Origin: Caldilineaceae bacterium
GTDB lineage: Bacteria; Chloroflexota; Anaerolineae; Caldilineales; Caldilineaceae
DNA length: 49,573 nt
Assembly (NCBI GenBank): GCA_026708085.1
Contig: JAPOVP010000004.1
Span: 1-49,573 of the forward strand
Direction of reading: 5' to 3'
Part shown: in pieces, positions 1-8,278 of the stretch
Numbering within the stretch: the stretch's first letter is position 1
How the letters are laid out: each line of letters starts with the position of its first letter
The notes under the pieces: model-generated
Seen by the model: only the letters and a program-made list of their open reading frames with translations
Databases searched by the model: none
Told to the model about the DNA's origin: nothing
Position numbers and translations under genes: made by a program

Positions 1-6
1 ACAACC

Positions 7-120
7 CGAAAACGACTGACAGGTCTGCTGGACTCGCTTATCTTGCCACTCTTCAGCTGTTAATGTGCCACAACTTCGTTACTCTACTACATGTAGATTA
101 ACCTGACAAATCGTTTTCGA
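7..120. repeat. Imperfect inverted repeat in gene-free left end
   Basis: The first 385 bases hold no convincing gene. Bases 7-24 and 101-120 form an imperfect inverted repeat of about 18 bp, with arms CGAAAACGA-CTG-ACAGGT and the reverse complement of CGAAAACGA-TTTG-TCAGGT. Variants of the core CCTGACA/CCTGTCA recur at 160-166 and 199-205. Inside the pair lies a perfect 10-bp palindrome, CTACATGTAG, at 87-96. The arms could be binding sites or ends of a degraded element; nothing here decides which. Confidence 0.4.
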
Positions 121-256
121 TTCGATGCAGGTTTCCTTAATGTATCACAGTGCAATCGGCCTGTCAAATGGGATTCGGGTTGAAATCAAAGCAAACGTGT
201 CAGGATTTGGCCGGCATAGTAGCCAACGAAGGGCACCCGCAGAGGACACCTACAGA

Positions 257-284
257 GGGCACCCACAAGGGGTGCCCCTGCGGG
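257..284. repeat. Dispersed palindrome, copy P0
   Basis: A perfect stem GGGCACCC / GGGTGCCC around ACAAG is followed by CCTGCGGG. A second copy of the left arm lies at 231-238. Relatives of the same form (stem, CACAAGG loop, then CCTACGG) occur at 12644, 42439, 46582 and 49391, so this is a member of a dispersed family. It lies downstream of the biotin carrier gene, where an RNA hairpin could also act in transcript termination or stability. Confidence 0.7.
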
Positions 285-385
285 AAGCTTCACGGGGTAT
301 TGTTCCGGTGCGATGCCGTTGCCCGAGGGGTGAAATCTATTTGTATGGCAGTGCCTAAAGGAAGACGGCGGATAAGGGTTGGGGA

Positions 386-880
386 CTATCCGATTACGAT
401 GAGTACGGCGTCCTGCTCGACGCTTTCGCCGGCGGTGACTTCCACTTTGCGCACAACGCCGGAACGGACGGCGCGGATTTCGTTTTCCATTTTCATGGCT
501 TCGAGGATCATGAGCGGCTGATCTTCGATGATCTCATCGCCGTCCTGTACCAGTACCTTTACAATCATGCCCGGGATAGGGGCTCTGACGGAGAGGTCGC
601 CTTGGGGCAGCGCGGGCCCCTGGCGGGCTGCGTTGAGGCGGCGCGTGCGTTCGTCCTCGATGTGGACACGGAACTGTTCACCGCGGAGGGTCACATCGTG
701 GCTGTGCGGTGTTTCTTCGACAAACATCTCGAAGCTGGCGTCGTCCAGCAGCAGGCTGTAGAGCTGGGTGACCCCGCTCTGGCGGAGGTCAACGGAGATT
801 GGCTCGCCGTCGACCAGGACCTCGTCCTCGTTTATTTCGATTTCAAAGGTATGGCCGCCGACACTGGCAAAGTATTTCAC
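386..880 (-). CDS. Biotin carboxyl carrier protein of an acyl-CoA carboxylase
   Basis: This carries covalently bound biotin between the biotin carboxylase and carboxyltransferase of an acyl-CoA carboxylase. The C-terminal 70 residues are a biotinyl domain with the classic site EAMKMENEI; the biotinylated lysine is about residue 130. The N-terminal half is a beta-rich region with no clear match, as in carriers of propionyl/acetyl-CoA carboxylases. Two GTG codons are possible starts, at 883 and 880. The second forms a GTGA overlap with the stop of the biotin carboxylase gene and gives the usual MKYF-type beginning, so I chose 880. The overlap implies translational coupling with the upstream gene. 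The biotin ligase at 7136-8062 probably modifies it. Confidence 0.93.
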   Translation of the reverse strand: MKYFASVGGHTFEIEINEDEVLVDGEPISVDLRQSGVTQLYSLLLDDASFEMFVEETPHSHDVTLRGEQFRVHIEDERTRRLNAARQGPALPQGDLSVRAPIPGMIVKVLVQDGDEIIEDQPLMILEAMKMENEIRAVRSGVVRKVEVTAGESVEQDAVLIVIG

Positions 881-2385
881 CACCGGCCTCCCATCGTGCT
901 CATACGGCCGGCCTGCTTCCAGGGACTGGCACCGTTGCCCTCGCCGCCGCCGATATTGACAGCGCGGCGGCCGGCATCGTGGGCTACGAGCGCGGCGGCC
1001 ACGGCTGCGATACGCGCCTGCTCGGGGTCGGGTTCGTTTTTGGCCACCAGGCGGCGGCGGTCGAGGAAGCCGGTGTCGAAGGTGCCCCAGATGAACTCGG
1101 TGCTGTCCATAATCTCCTGGTGGAACGGGATCGACGTTTTGATTCCACTGATGCGATATTCGTTGAGGGCGCGGCGCATACGCAGGATGGCTTCGGCCCT
1201 GTTTTCGCCCCAGACGATCAGTTTGGCGACCATGGGATCGTAGAAGAGGCTCACTTCGTAGCCGCGGTAGAGTGAGCTTTCGACGCGCACGCCAGGCCCG
1301 GTCGGTTCTTTGAGGTAGGTGACGACGCCGCTATTGGGCATGAAGTTGTTGAAGGGGTCTTCGGCGGTGAGGCGGCACTCGATCGACCAACCCTTGGGGC
1401 GGATATCTTCGGGCCGGTAGCGCATGCGGCGGCCGGCGGCTATGGTCAGCTGCTCTTTGACGATATCGACACCGGTCACAAATTCGGTGACGGGGTGCTC
1501 CACCTGCAGGCGTGTGTTCATCTCCAGGAAGTAGAATTTCTCCTCATCGGGGTCGAAGAGGAACTCAATCGTACCGGCGTTTACATAGTTCACCGACTCG
1601 GCGGCGGCCACGGCGACGCGTCCGAGGTCCTGGCGCATGTTTTCGTCGACGGCGACGCTGGGCGCCTCTTCGATCAGCTTCTGGTGGCGGCGCTGGATAG
1701 AGCATTCGCGCTCGCCGAGGTGGATGGTGTGCCCGTAACTGTCGGCGAGGATCTGTACTTCGATATGGCGGGCGCTGGAGATGAACTTTTCGAGGTAGAC
1801 CTCGCCATTGCCGAAGGCACCAACTGCCTCGCGGCGCGCGGCCTGGAGAGCGCTGGTGAACTGGTTGGGATCGTGAACGACGCGCATACCTTTGCCGCCG
1901 CCGCCTGCGGTGGCCTTAATCATCAAGGGGAACCCGATCTGTACGGCGGTTGCCTTGAGCTCGTCATCTCGCAGGCCCTTGCGCGACCCCGGGACAAGCG
2001 GGACGTTGTTTTTGGCGACGGTTTCGCGTGCAGTCTGTTTGTCCCCCATCTTGGCGATGGCATCGGGTGACGGGCCGATGAAGGTGATGCCGGCGTCGGC
2101 GCAGGCGGCGGCAAATTCGGCGTTTTCGGCCAGAAAGCCGTAACCAGGATGGACGGCATCAACACCGGCCTTGCGGGCCACATCGATAATCTTATCGATG
2201 CGGAGGTAGCTGTCACGGCTGGGGGCGGGACCGATGTGATAGGCCTCATCGGCGTAACGCACGTGGAGGGCGGTCCGGTCCACGTCGGAGAAGACGGTGG
2301 CGGTGGCGATGCCCCGCTCTTCGCAGGCCCGCAGCACGCGCACGGCGATTTCGCCTCGATTCGCAACCAGAACTTTTTTGAACAT
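877..2385 (-). CDS. accC: Biotin carboxylase subunit of acyl-CoA carboxylase
   Basis: ATP-dependent carboxylation of carrier-bound biotin with bicarbonate. The protein begins with the family's MFKKVLVANRGEIAVRV-type N-terminus, has the ATP-grasp glycine loop GGGGKGMR at 161-168, the ERECSIQRRHQK segment at 225-236 and the active-site segment EMNTRLQVEHPVTE at 288-301. At 502 residues it is about 50 longer than a plain AccC. The extra residues form an Ala/Gly-rich C-terminal tail without a domain. ATG start with AAGGAT upstream. It overlaps the carrier gene by a few bases. The carboxyltransferase lies about 1.7 kb upstream on the same strand, with an unknown gene and a non-coding gap between. 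An ACC or PCC role cannot be told apart from this subunit alone. Confidence 0.95.
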   Translation of the reverse strand: MFKKVLVANRGEIAVRVLRACEERGIATATVFSDVDRTALHVRYADEAYHIGPAPSRDSYLRIDKIIDVARKAGVDAVHPGYGFLAENAEFAAACADAGITFIGPSPDAIAKMGDKQTARETVAKNNVPLVPGSRKGLRDDELKATAVQIGFPLMIKATAGGGGKGMRVVHDPNQFTSALQAARREAVGAFGNGEVYLEKFISSARHIEVQILADSYGHTIHLGERECSIQRRHQKLIEEAPSVAVDENMRQDLGRVAVAAAESVNYVNAGTIEFLFDPDEEKFYFLEMNTRLQVEHPVTEFVTGVDIVKEQLTIAAGRRMRYRPEDIRPKGWSIECRLTAEDPFNNFMPNSGVVTYLKEPTGPGVRVESSLYRGYEVSLFYDPMVAKLIVWGENRAEAILRMRRALNEYRISGIKTSIPFHQEIMDSTEFIWGTFDTGFLDRRRLVAKNEPDPEQARIAAVAAALVAHDAGRRAVNIGGGEGNGASPWKQAGRMSTMGGRW

Positions 2386-2669
2386 GAGCCGATCCTTACT
2401 TTCTCAGATCTATTTCAAGAAGGGAGAGCTCTCGGAACGAGGAGAGTTGCCTTGGGTCTCATCTCTCCGCCGGATACGAGTGTCGTCCTCATCCAAGAAC
2501 CGGTGGACTGCGTTCTTGACGCGCCTGAGGCTGATAGTGGAAGTCAGGAACAGTCCAGTATCGGAGGAAAAGACGGAATTCAATAGGGATACAGATACCT
2601 TGGGGGCCGATGCGAGCATTTCATTCATTGGGGACCGTTTGTCTTGAAGGTGGGTCTCATCTGTGTGTT

Positions 2670-2709
2670 GGACGAGAGATTACGAGTGTTTATGAGAGTT
2701 TACGAGCGT
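2670..2709. repeat. Decamer direct repeats, array A
   Basis: Three clear consecutive 10-bp units, TTACGAGTGT, TTATGAGAGT and TTACGAGCGT (2680-2709), are preceded by a degenerate unit GGACGAGAGA (2670-2679). The period equals one helical turn. The unit differs from that of the two arrays downstream but shares their spacing. It lies about 290 bp upstream of the biotin carboxylase start. Confidence 0.65.
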
Positions 2710-2858
2710 TTTCGGGTTGTCTGGACTGCAGTTTCTGCAGTTCTAGTGATGGGCCGTGATTAGAGCTTGGCTGGCGCGGGGGTTCTCGTACCATTGTCGG
2801 CGCGGATTGTGCAAGAGTTGTACGAACTCTGACATGGTGGGACGAACTGGTCGGTTCA

Positions 2859-2908
2859 TGTCGGGTCAAGTCGGGTTATGTCGGATAATGTCGGGTCAAG
2901 TCGGGCGA
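2859..2908. repeat. Decamer direct repeats, array B
   Basis: Five consecutive 10-bp units: TGTCGGGTCA, AGTCGGGTTA, TGTCGGATAA, TGTCGGGTCA, AGTCGGGCGA. The core GTCGGGT stays on the same helix face throughout. The block is preceded by GGTTCA, and the same flank precedes array C. Confidence 0.8.
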
Positions 2909-3072
2909 AAAAATTTTCCTGGCCCTTTTTTGCCGTTACGGTTTTGCATTAGTTCTTTCGTTTCCGGAGCCGACTCCCGGTATGGGCAGCCTCTCCACGA
3001 CTCTCTCACAGACACCAGACTCAAGCCGGTCGGCTGGCGGTTGGGGGCAGAGTGTCGTGTCTGGACGGTTCA

Positions 3073-3112
3073 TGTCGGGTCAAAATGGGTTATGTCGGGT
3101 CAGGTCGGGTAG
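3073..3112. repeat. Decamer direct repeats, array C
   Basis: Four consecutive 10-bp units: TGTCGGGTCA, AAATGGGTTA, TGTCGGGTCA, GGTCGGGTAG. These are related to array B about 200 bp away and are also preceded by GGTTCA, so B and C look like copies of one block. The second unit is degenerate. Confidence 0.75.
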
Positions 3113-3411
3113 CTATACCTTTTTTGGACTTATGCGTTTGACTGCGCGCAAGTTAGCTCACTGTCTTTGTTGGCCTATGGGCAGATAGATTGTCGGCAGT
3201 TTACAGTCCTGCACGGGCCCTCCCTCGCCTTCAGATTCCCTGGCAGCCGGCGTCATGGCTTGATTGTGCAAGGTACGCTCCCAGAAATGCTTATTCGTAT
3301 TCTGCCAAAAGGCTATTATATCACCGGTTTTAATGCGATTGCCCTGCCGGACCGCGGAATTGTCCGGTCCCGCGTCGTGCAGCATAGGCGCGTCATCAGC
3401 ATGAGCGCGCA

Positions 3412-4095
3412 TCAGATCCCCTGTCGATGGACTCGAGCCTGAATCAGAAGCCGGTCGCTAGTGAAAGGCGCCGGCGGGATCTCGCTGCTCGGGTGCCAGG
3501 TGCCGAAGGCGCTGTCGCTGGGCGAGAGGAGCAGACGGCGAAAGCCCCACATGGAGAGATCGACGGTACGTCCTACGGGCGAACTGAAACTCTCTTCAAC
3601 GATTGCCTGGACGGGCGCGAAGCCGGCGGCATGGCGGGTTTCCCAGGTTCCTTCGGGGAGGACGCCGTCGTCATTGGGTGCGCAGGCCACGCGCAGGGTT
3701 ACGATGCCGCAATCGACCACGATGACCGCCATCTGGTTGCTGCCGTATTGGATATCGGCCTCGACGATCTGACCGGCAAAGGCGTAGAGGGCGGGGCCGA
3801 TCTGCGTGAAGCGGGGCGTCAGCGGTTCCTTCTGTACGGCGTACCAGGGATCGGGGCCGGGTTCGGGCAGGAGGACGCCGCCGTCGAGCACGGCTGTCAA
3901 GGGGAGCCCCTGTTGCAGTCGAGGGTAGCCCATGAGCGCGAACTGTTCGGCGGAGAGTTCAAACTCGATCTGGGGCAGTTTCTGCATCCTGCCTGTGAGC
4001 GGGCGAGGGCCGATTCGTACGTTATCCTGGGCACCATTCCGGCCAGTCATGCGATCGGTATTTCTTTCTCCATTCGGTTCCAACGTTGGATTCAC
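3412..4095 (-). CDS. Unknown protein coupled to the carboxyltransferase gene
   Basis: A protein of up to 227 residues that I do not recognise. It has no signal peptide, membrane span or repeat; it looks like a soluble, beta-rich protein with scattered prolines. The GTG start at 4095 overlaps the stop of the carboxyltransferase gene as GTGA, which argues that it is translated in step with that subunit. Methionines at residues 16 and 37 are alternative starts, and the segment from residue 37 (MQKLPQIEFELSAEQF) reads most like a folded domain. Position suggests a partner or accessory of the carboxylase, but that is inference only. Confidence 0.7.
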   Translation of the reverse strand: MNPTLEPNGERNTDRMTGRNGAQDNVRIGPRPLTGRMQKLPQIEFELSAEQFALMGYPRLQQGLPLTAVLDGGVLLPEPGPDPWYAVQKEPLTPRFTQIGPALYAFAGQIVEADIQYGSNQMAVIVVDCGIVTLRVACAPNDDGVLPEGTWETRHAAGFAPVQAIVEESFSSPVGRTVDLSMWGFRRLLLSPSDSAFGTWHPSSEIPPAPFTSDRLLIQARVHRQGI

Positions 4096-5651
4096 AGTGG
4101 GATATTCCCGTGTTTTTTGGGGGGAAGTCGATCGCGTTTGTTCTGCAGCATTTCCAGTGCATTGATCAAACGCGGGCGGGACTCGTGCGGTTCGATGACG
4201 TCGTCGATGAAGCCGTTGGCGGCTGCGATGTAGGGATTGGCAAATCGGCTGCGGTAGTCGGCGACAAGGTCGTTTCGCTTGGCGACGGGGTCTTCGGCAG
4301 CGGCGATTTCGCGGCGGAAGATAACATTTACGGCGCCCTCCGGGCCCATGACAGCGATTTCGGCCGATGGCCAGGCGAGGACCAGGTCGGCGCCGATATG
4401 GCGGGGGTTCATGACGCAGTAGGCGCCGCCGTAAGCCTTACGCACGATGACGGTGAGTTTGGGCACCGTGGCTTCGGAGAAGGCGTAGAGGAGCTTGGCG
4501 CCATGGCGGATGATGCCGCCGTGCTCCTGATTGAGACCGGGCATGAAGCCGGGCACGTCTTCGAGGACGACGAGCGGGATATTAAAGCAGTCACAGAAGC
4601 GGACGAAGCGGGCCGCTTTCTGGCTGGCGTCGACATCGAGGACGCCGGCGAGGACGGCGGGCTGCTGGGCGACGATACCTATGGTGCGGCCGCCGAGACG
4701 GGCGAAACAGACCATTACGTTGCGGGCCCACTGCTCGTGGATCTCAAGGAACTGGCCGTCGTCGACGATACGTCGAATGATCTCTTTCATATCGTAGGGA
4801 CGGTTGGGGTTGTCCGGCACGATCGAATCCAGCTCTTCGTCCTGGCGCAGGAGATCGTCGGTGGAAGGCACGAGGGGTGGATCTTCCATGTTGTTGTTGG
4901 GCAGATAGCTCATCAGCTGCTGCACGATGAAGAGGGCGTCCTCCTCGTTTTCGGCGGTGAAATGGGCGACGCCGGACTTGCTGCCGTGGATGGACGCGCC
5001 GCCGAGCTCTTCGAAGGTGACTTCTTCATGGGTGACGGTTTTGACCACATCGGGTCCGGTGACGAACATGTGGCTGGTGTCTTTGACCATGATGACGAAG
5101 TCGGTGATGGCGGGCGAGTAGACTGCTCCGCCGGCGCAGGGTCCCATGATTACGCTGACCTGGGGGACAACGCCGGAAGCCATGACGTTACGGAAGAAGA
5201 TGTCGGCGTAGCCGGCCAGGCTGAGTACGCCTTCCTGGATACGTGCGCCGCCGGAGTCGTTGAGGCCGATGACGGGGGCGCCGTTCTTCATGGACATGTC
5301 CAGGATTTTACAGATTTTGGCGGCGTGATGGCGGCTGACGCTGCCGCCGAAGACGGTAAAGTCCTGGGAAAAGACGTAGACGAGACGGTCATCGATTGTG
5401 CCAAAGCCGGTAACGACACCGTCACCGGGGATGCGCTGCTTGTCGAGGCCGAAATCGTGGCTGTCGTGCAGGACGAGGGCGTCGACTTCGCGAAAGCTGC
5501 CCTTGTCCAGCATCAGCTCAAGCCGCTCGCGTGCGGTGGCGCGGCCCTTGGCGTGCTGGGTTTCGATCCGTTCGAGGCCGCCGCCGAGTTTGGCCGTGTC
5601 CTTACGGCTGCGCAGATCGACTATACGTGGATCGATTGTCGAGTCAGTCAA
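4092..5651 (-). CDS. Acyl-CoA carboxylase carboxyltransferase (PccB-like)
   Basis: Transfers the carboxyl group from carboxybiotin to an acyl-CoA such as acetyl- or propionyl-CoA. The 519-residue length and fused crotonase-like halves match the PccB/AccD5 type: N-terminal half with LNDSGGARIQEGV and GPCAGGAVYSPA oxyanion-hole segments, C-terminal half with GGAYCVMNPRHIGADLVLAW and AEIAVMGPEGAV. The start is TTG at 5651, supported by GAGGAG six bases upstream. The residue after GGAY, known from Streptomyces PccB/AccB work to influence acyl choice (Asp for propionyl, Ile for acetyl), is Cys here, so substrate is open. First gene of the minus-strand carboxylase cluster. Confidence 0.93.
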   Translation of the reverse strand: MTDSTIDPRIVDLRSRKDTAKLGGGLERIETQHAKGRATARERLELMLDKGSFREVDALVLHDSHDFGLDKQRIPGDGVVTGFGTIDDRLVYVFSQDFTVFGGSVSRHHAAKICKILDMSMKNGAPVIGLNDSGGARIQEGVLSLAGYADIFFRNVMASGVVPQVSVIMGPCAGGAVYSPAITDFVIMVKDTSHMFVTGPDVVKTVTHEEVTFEELGGASIHGSKSGVAHFTAENEEDALFIVQQLMSYLPNNNMEDPPLVPSTDDLLRQDEELDSIVPDNPNRPYDMKEIIRRIVDDGQFLEIHEQWARNVMVCFARLGGRTIGIVAQQPAVLAGVLDVDASQKAARFVRFCDCFNIPLVVLEDVPGFMPGLNQEHGGIIRHGAKLLYAFSEATVPKLTVIVRKAYGGAYCVMNPRHIGADLVLAWPSAEIAVMGPEGAVNVIFRREIAAAEDPVAKRNDLVADYRSRFANPYIAAANGFIDDVIEPHESRPRLINALEMLQNKRDRLPPKKHGNIPL

Positions 5652-5857
5652 GACAAACTCCTCTATCCTGTCGTTGTTCGTTTTGCAGAAGTTTCCGGCA
5701 CCCTACTCGCCGCCCTGCGCAGATTTCGCGGGGCGGTCGCGCCAGACGGGCCATTGCGCTGCCGGGGCGTAGACGTGACCCGTGAGATTGCAGGGCCGAA
5801 AAGGATCGCTGGCGGTTGTTCTTGAGCGTGGTCCGGCCCAGGCGCCATTTGCAGACA

Positions 5858-6724
5858 TCATAGCGAAATGGTTCCTGTCAGGAGCAGGATTCCGATCAGC
5901 ACTGGCTGATGGATCACGTAGATGACGAGGGAGTGACGGCCAAGAAACTGCAGAACAGGGAATGGGAAAATCTCTCCAAAGTTGGGCAGCGGCAGTTTGC
6001 GCGCGCCGCCTTCATAGAAAACGGTGCCCACGAAGACGCCGATCAGGAAGACGGCAAACCAGTGGGGAAAGGGAAAGTAGTCGGAATAGTAGTAGCCGGG
6101 CGGTTCAATGCCGAGCGGAACGAGCCAGGAGACACCGGCGGGCGCCTGCACATTCAGGTATTGCAGAAGATAGCTGAGCGCGTAGAGTACGGCGGCGACG
6201 GCCAGCGTCAGCCAACGCCTGTTCAACAGCGGGATTGAGCAGATTATCGAAGTCCCGATCAGATGCAGCACGCCAAAGTCGATAGGCGGCAGAACGGCTA
6301 TCCGCATAACCAGTGAAAGTATGAGTCCGATGCCGAGAATGTGCAGGCCGCGGCGGGCAACTTTCCAGGTCAGGCCATCGGCAGTCCCAGTTCTGGACAG
6401 TGCCCGATTGTAGCTGAGGACGACGGAGACCCCTGCCAGGGTGATGAAGGAGATTGCGGTGAAGCGCTGGAAATAGAACCAGAAGCCCTCATGCAGCACA
6501 AATGGCATGCCACCGAAGTTGCGCAGGTCGAACACCAGGTGAAAGATGACCATGGTGATGATGGCCACGCCGCGCCAGCTGTCGACCTCCCAGAAGCGGT
6601 TGACGGGGGACGTTGTTACGGCGGGGACTGCCTCGGCGGAGTCGGTCTGCGGTCGATCCGGCCCGTTATTGCCTCTATTTTTTTCGGGCAGTTCGCGCTG
6701 AACCGCTGCGGTTTTTTGTGTCAT
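5858..6724 (-). CDS. Heparan-glucosaminide N-acetyltransferase-like membrane protein (DUF1624)
   Basis: An integral membrane protein of 288 residues. After a hydrophilic N-terminus of about 45 residues comes the hallmark segment RFWEVDSWRGVAIITMVIFH, which resembles the DUF1624/HGSNAT catalytic domain. About seven hydrophobic spans follow, ending with LGRHSLVIYVIHQPVL, a pattern also seen in acyltransferase-3-like proteins. Related proteins move acyl groups across the membrane onto sugars, but the bacterial substrates are largely unknown. ATG start at 6724 without a strong ribosome-binding site. It follows the carboxyltransferase on the same strand with a 206-bp gap, so it may be a separate unit. 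Confidence 0.75.
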   Translation of the reverse strand: MTQKTAAVQRELPEKNRGNNGPDRPQTDSAEAVPAVTTSPVNRFWEVDSWRGVAIITMVIFHLVFDLRNFGGMPFVLHEGFWFYFQRFTAISFITLAGVSVVLSYNRALSRTGTADGLTWKVARRGLHILGIGLILSLVMRIAVLPPIDFGVLHLIGTSIICSIPLLNRRWLTLAVAAVLYALSYLLQYLNVQAPAGVSWLVPLGIEPPGYYYSDYFPFPHWFAVFLIGVFVGTVFYEGGARKLPLPNFGEIFPFPVLQFLGRHSLVIYVIHQPVLIGILLLTGTISL

Positions 6725-7135
6725 TTGGCGTTTTCAGGCCGCGGAAACGCTGCCGGTGTGCGCAGCAGCTGCGCACTTGAAACATTTCCCGGTTCCTGCG
6801 AGAATCAGAATTGCGGCTACTCGCACCAGGCCTCCCGGCGCCGGGTGAACCGGTTTGCAGTCGTCAGTGGACACTACGCTGACTGGGCATTGCGGTAGCG
6901 CCCTGGATATTATATCGCATACGACAGACCCGGCGCTCCCCAGACCAACGGCAACGCGCGCATACATTATCGTCACTGGTGGGATCGGCGCTGGAACAGC
7001 GTCTGAGCGTGGTCGGCAGGCGGCAGTTTACGGGCGATGGGCGGATGCCCAGCACTCACCACATTTGACTGCTACAGTGCGCAAACATTTTACACGATAG
7101 GACAGGAGATCACAAGGAAATTGGGCCAAGCGGAA
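6725..7135. other. Divergent intergenic region with hairpin and candidate promoter
   Basis: This separates the minus-strand membrane protein from the plus-strand biotin ligase. It holds a perfect 7-bp stem at 6758-6776 (GTGCGCA, loop GCAGC, TGCGCAC), just upstream of the membrane-protein start. A TTGACT at 7065-7070 is followed after 17 bp by TTTTAC, a weak promoter candidate for the ligase. AGGAG at 7104-7108 and AAGGAAA at 7114-7120 are possible ribosome-binding sequences. No gene is evident. Confidence 0.4.
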
Positions 7136-8062
7136 ATGGCTCTTCCCGGCGCCAAGCCGGGGAAGGGCGATGCCTGCCACGCGTTGGGGGCTGTACCGGG
7201 ATGGATAGGGCGTGCCTGTGCAAGGCTGGGCGCCTTGGCGGGGGCAAGGTCGCGCCGTCATGTTGGGCACAGTATAACGTTTCACCATTCGGCGCCAAGC
7301 ACGATGCCGATCGCGCGCGGGATCTTTGACGAGCGGGGCGACAGGGCCGCGGGCACGGTGGTCATCGCCGACCACCAGACGGCCGGGCGGGGGCGGTTGG
7401 ATCGCGATTGGGAGGACGTGCGCGGGCGCGGGCTGCTGGGCAGTTATATCCTATGCGGCGAGCTGATGCCGGAACATCCTTCACTGGCGGTGATGCTGGC
7501 GGGGCTGGCTGTGCTGCGGGCGATGGGGGAGTGCTGTCCGCGGCTGGAGAACTGCGTTCGTCTGAAGTGGCCAAACGACGTGATCGCGGTGGCTGCCGGG
7601 GGCCCGGTCAAGCTGGCGGGCGTTCTGGTGGAGAGCATCTTTGCGGAACAGGAACTCAGCGGCGTCATTCTCGGAATCGGCATCAATGTCAATCAGCGGG
7701 AGGGGGAGTTGCCGTCTGTTCGCGGGGGCGGGCTGCCTCCTTCCAGCCTGGCGCTGATGGGCCACGGCGGCTATGCGCCAATCGAGAGAGAGGATCTGCT
7801 GGTCGCTCTGTGCCGGGCGCTAGATGTTCTGTGCGCGCCGGGCTCGCGTCCTTCTGCGGAGGCGGTCCACGCTCGCTGGCAACGGGCGCTTTACGGGCTG
7901 GGCGCGGCCGTCACGGCGCATACCGCTGACGGGGCGGTCCGGGGGCGGGCGGTTGGGACATCTGCGCAGGGGGCGCTGCGGGTGCGGCTGGGCGGGGGGG
8001 AGACGGTCGAAATTCACTCGGGAGAGGTCGTCTTCAATTGGGAAGGCGGCGGTGAGCGGTAG
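7136..8062 (+). CDS. birA: Biotin--[acetyl-CoA-carboxylase] ligase
   Basis: Activates biotin with ATP and attaches it to the lysine of carrier proteins such as the one at 386-880. Visible motifs: a substrate-loop version of GRGR (TAGRGRLDRDW), KWPND (RLKWPNDVIAV) and GIGINVN. No N-terminal helix-turn-helix is present, so this is a monofunctional ligase without repressor function. The family's STND motif reads STMP here. The first about 45 residues before VGHSITF do not look like the family. An in-frame TTG at 7121, next to AAGGAAA, is an alternative start, and the true start may lie further inside. The C-terminal SH3-like domain ends with VEIHSGEVVFNW. Confidence 0.88.
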   Translation: MALPGAKPGKGDACHALGAVPGWIGRACARLGALAGARSRRHVGHSITFHHSAPSTMPIARGIFDERGDRAAGTVVIADHQTAGRGRLDRDWEDVRGRGLLGSYILCGELMPEHPSLAVMLAGLAVLRAMGECCPRLENCVRLKWPNDVIAVAAGGPVKLAGVLVESIFAEQELSGVILGIGINVNQREGELPSVRGGGLPPSSLALMGHGGYAPIEREDLLVALCRALDVLCAPGSRPSAEAVHARWQRALYGLGAAVTAHTADGAVRGRAVGTSAQGALRVRLGGGETVEIHSGEVVFNWEGGGER

Positions 8063-8278
8063 CCGGCGTTGGGCCAATTTTCAGATAGGGGCGCGGCGGC
8101 CAGGCGAGATGCCGTTTCCTGGTTGCGCGTGACGTCCGAACTTTTCGACCGGCCACCAAGGTAGAAGTACTGTGCTGAGGAACCGATTCCCGGATGATTG
8201 GTCTTCTCTGGCGGAGAGGGTATCATAAAATGTGCTGTCCCTGTTGATCGCCGCTCCACCAGAAACCTATTCCCTGCC

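Larger units (their letters stand above)
2386..3411. other. About 1 kb gene-free region with phased repeats
   Basis: No open frame here has plausible start, length and protein character. The stretch separates the two halves of the carboxylase locus. It contains three blocks of direct repeats with 10-bp period (listed separately) and runs of T at about 2935 and 3118. A weak hairpin GGGC...GCCC followed by six T lies at about 2903-2940 and reads as a plus-strand terminator, although no plus-strand gene precedes it. The remainder, 3113-3411, shows nothing I can name. Confidence 0.6.

Noticed and set aside
4086..5825. A 579-residue open frame on the plus strand opposite the carboxyltransferase
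   Set aside because: It is the antisense frame of a well-supported gene, is rich in Asp/Gly/Val in a shadow-like way and shows no domain.
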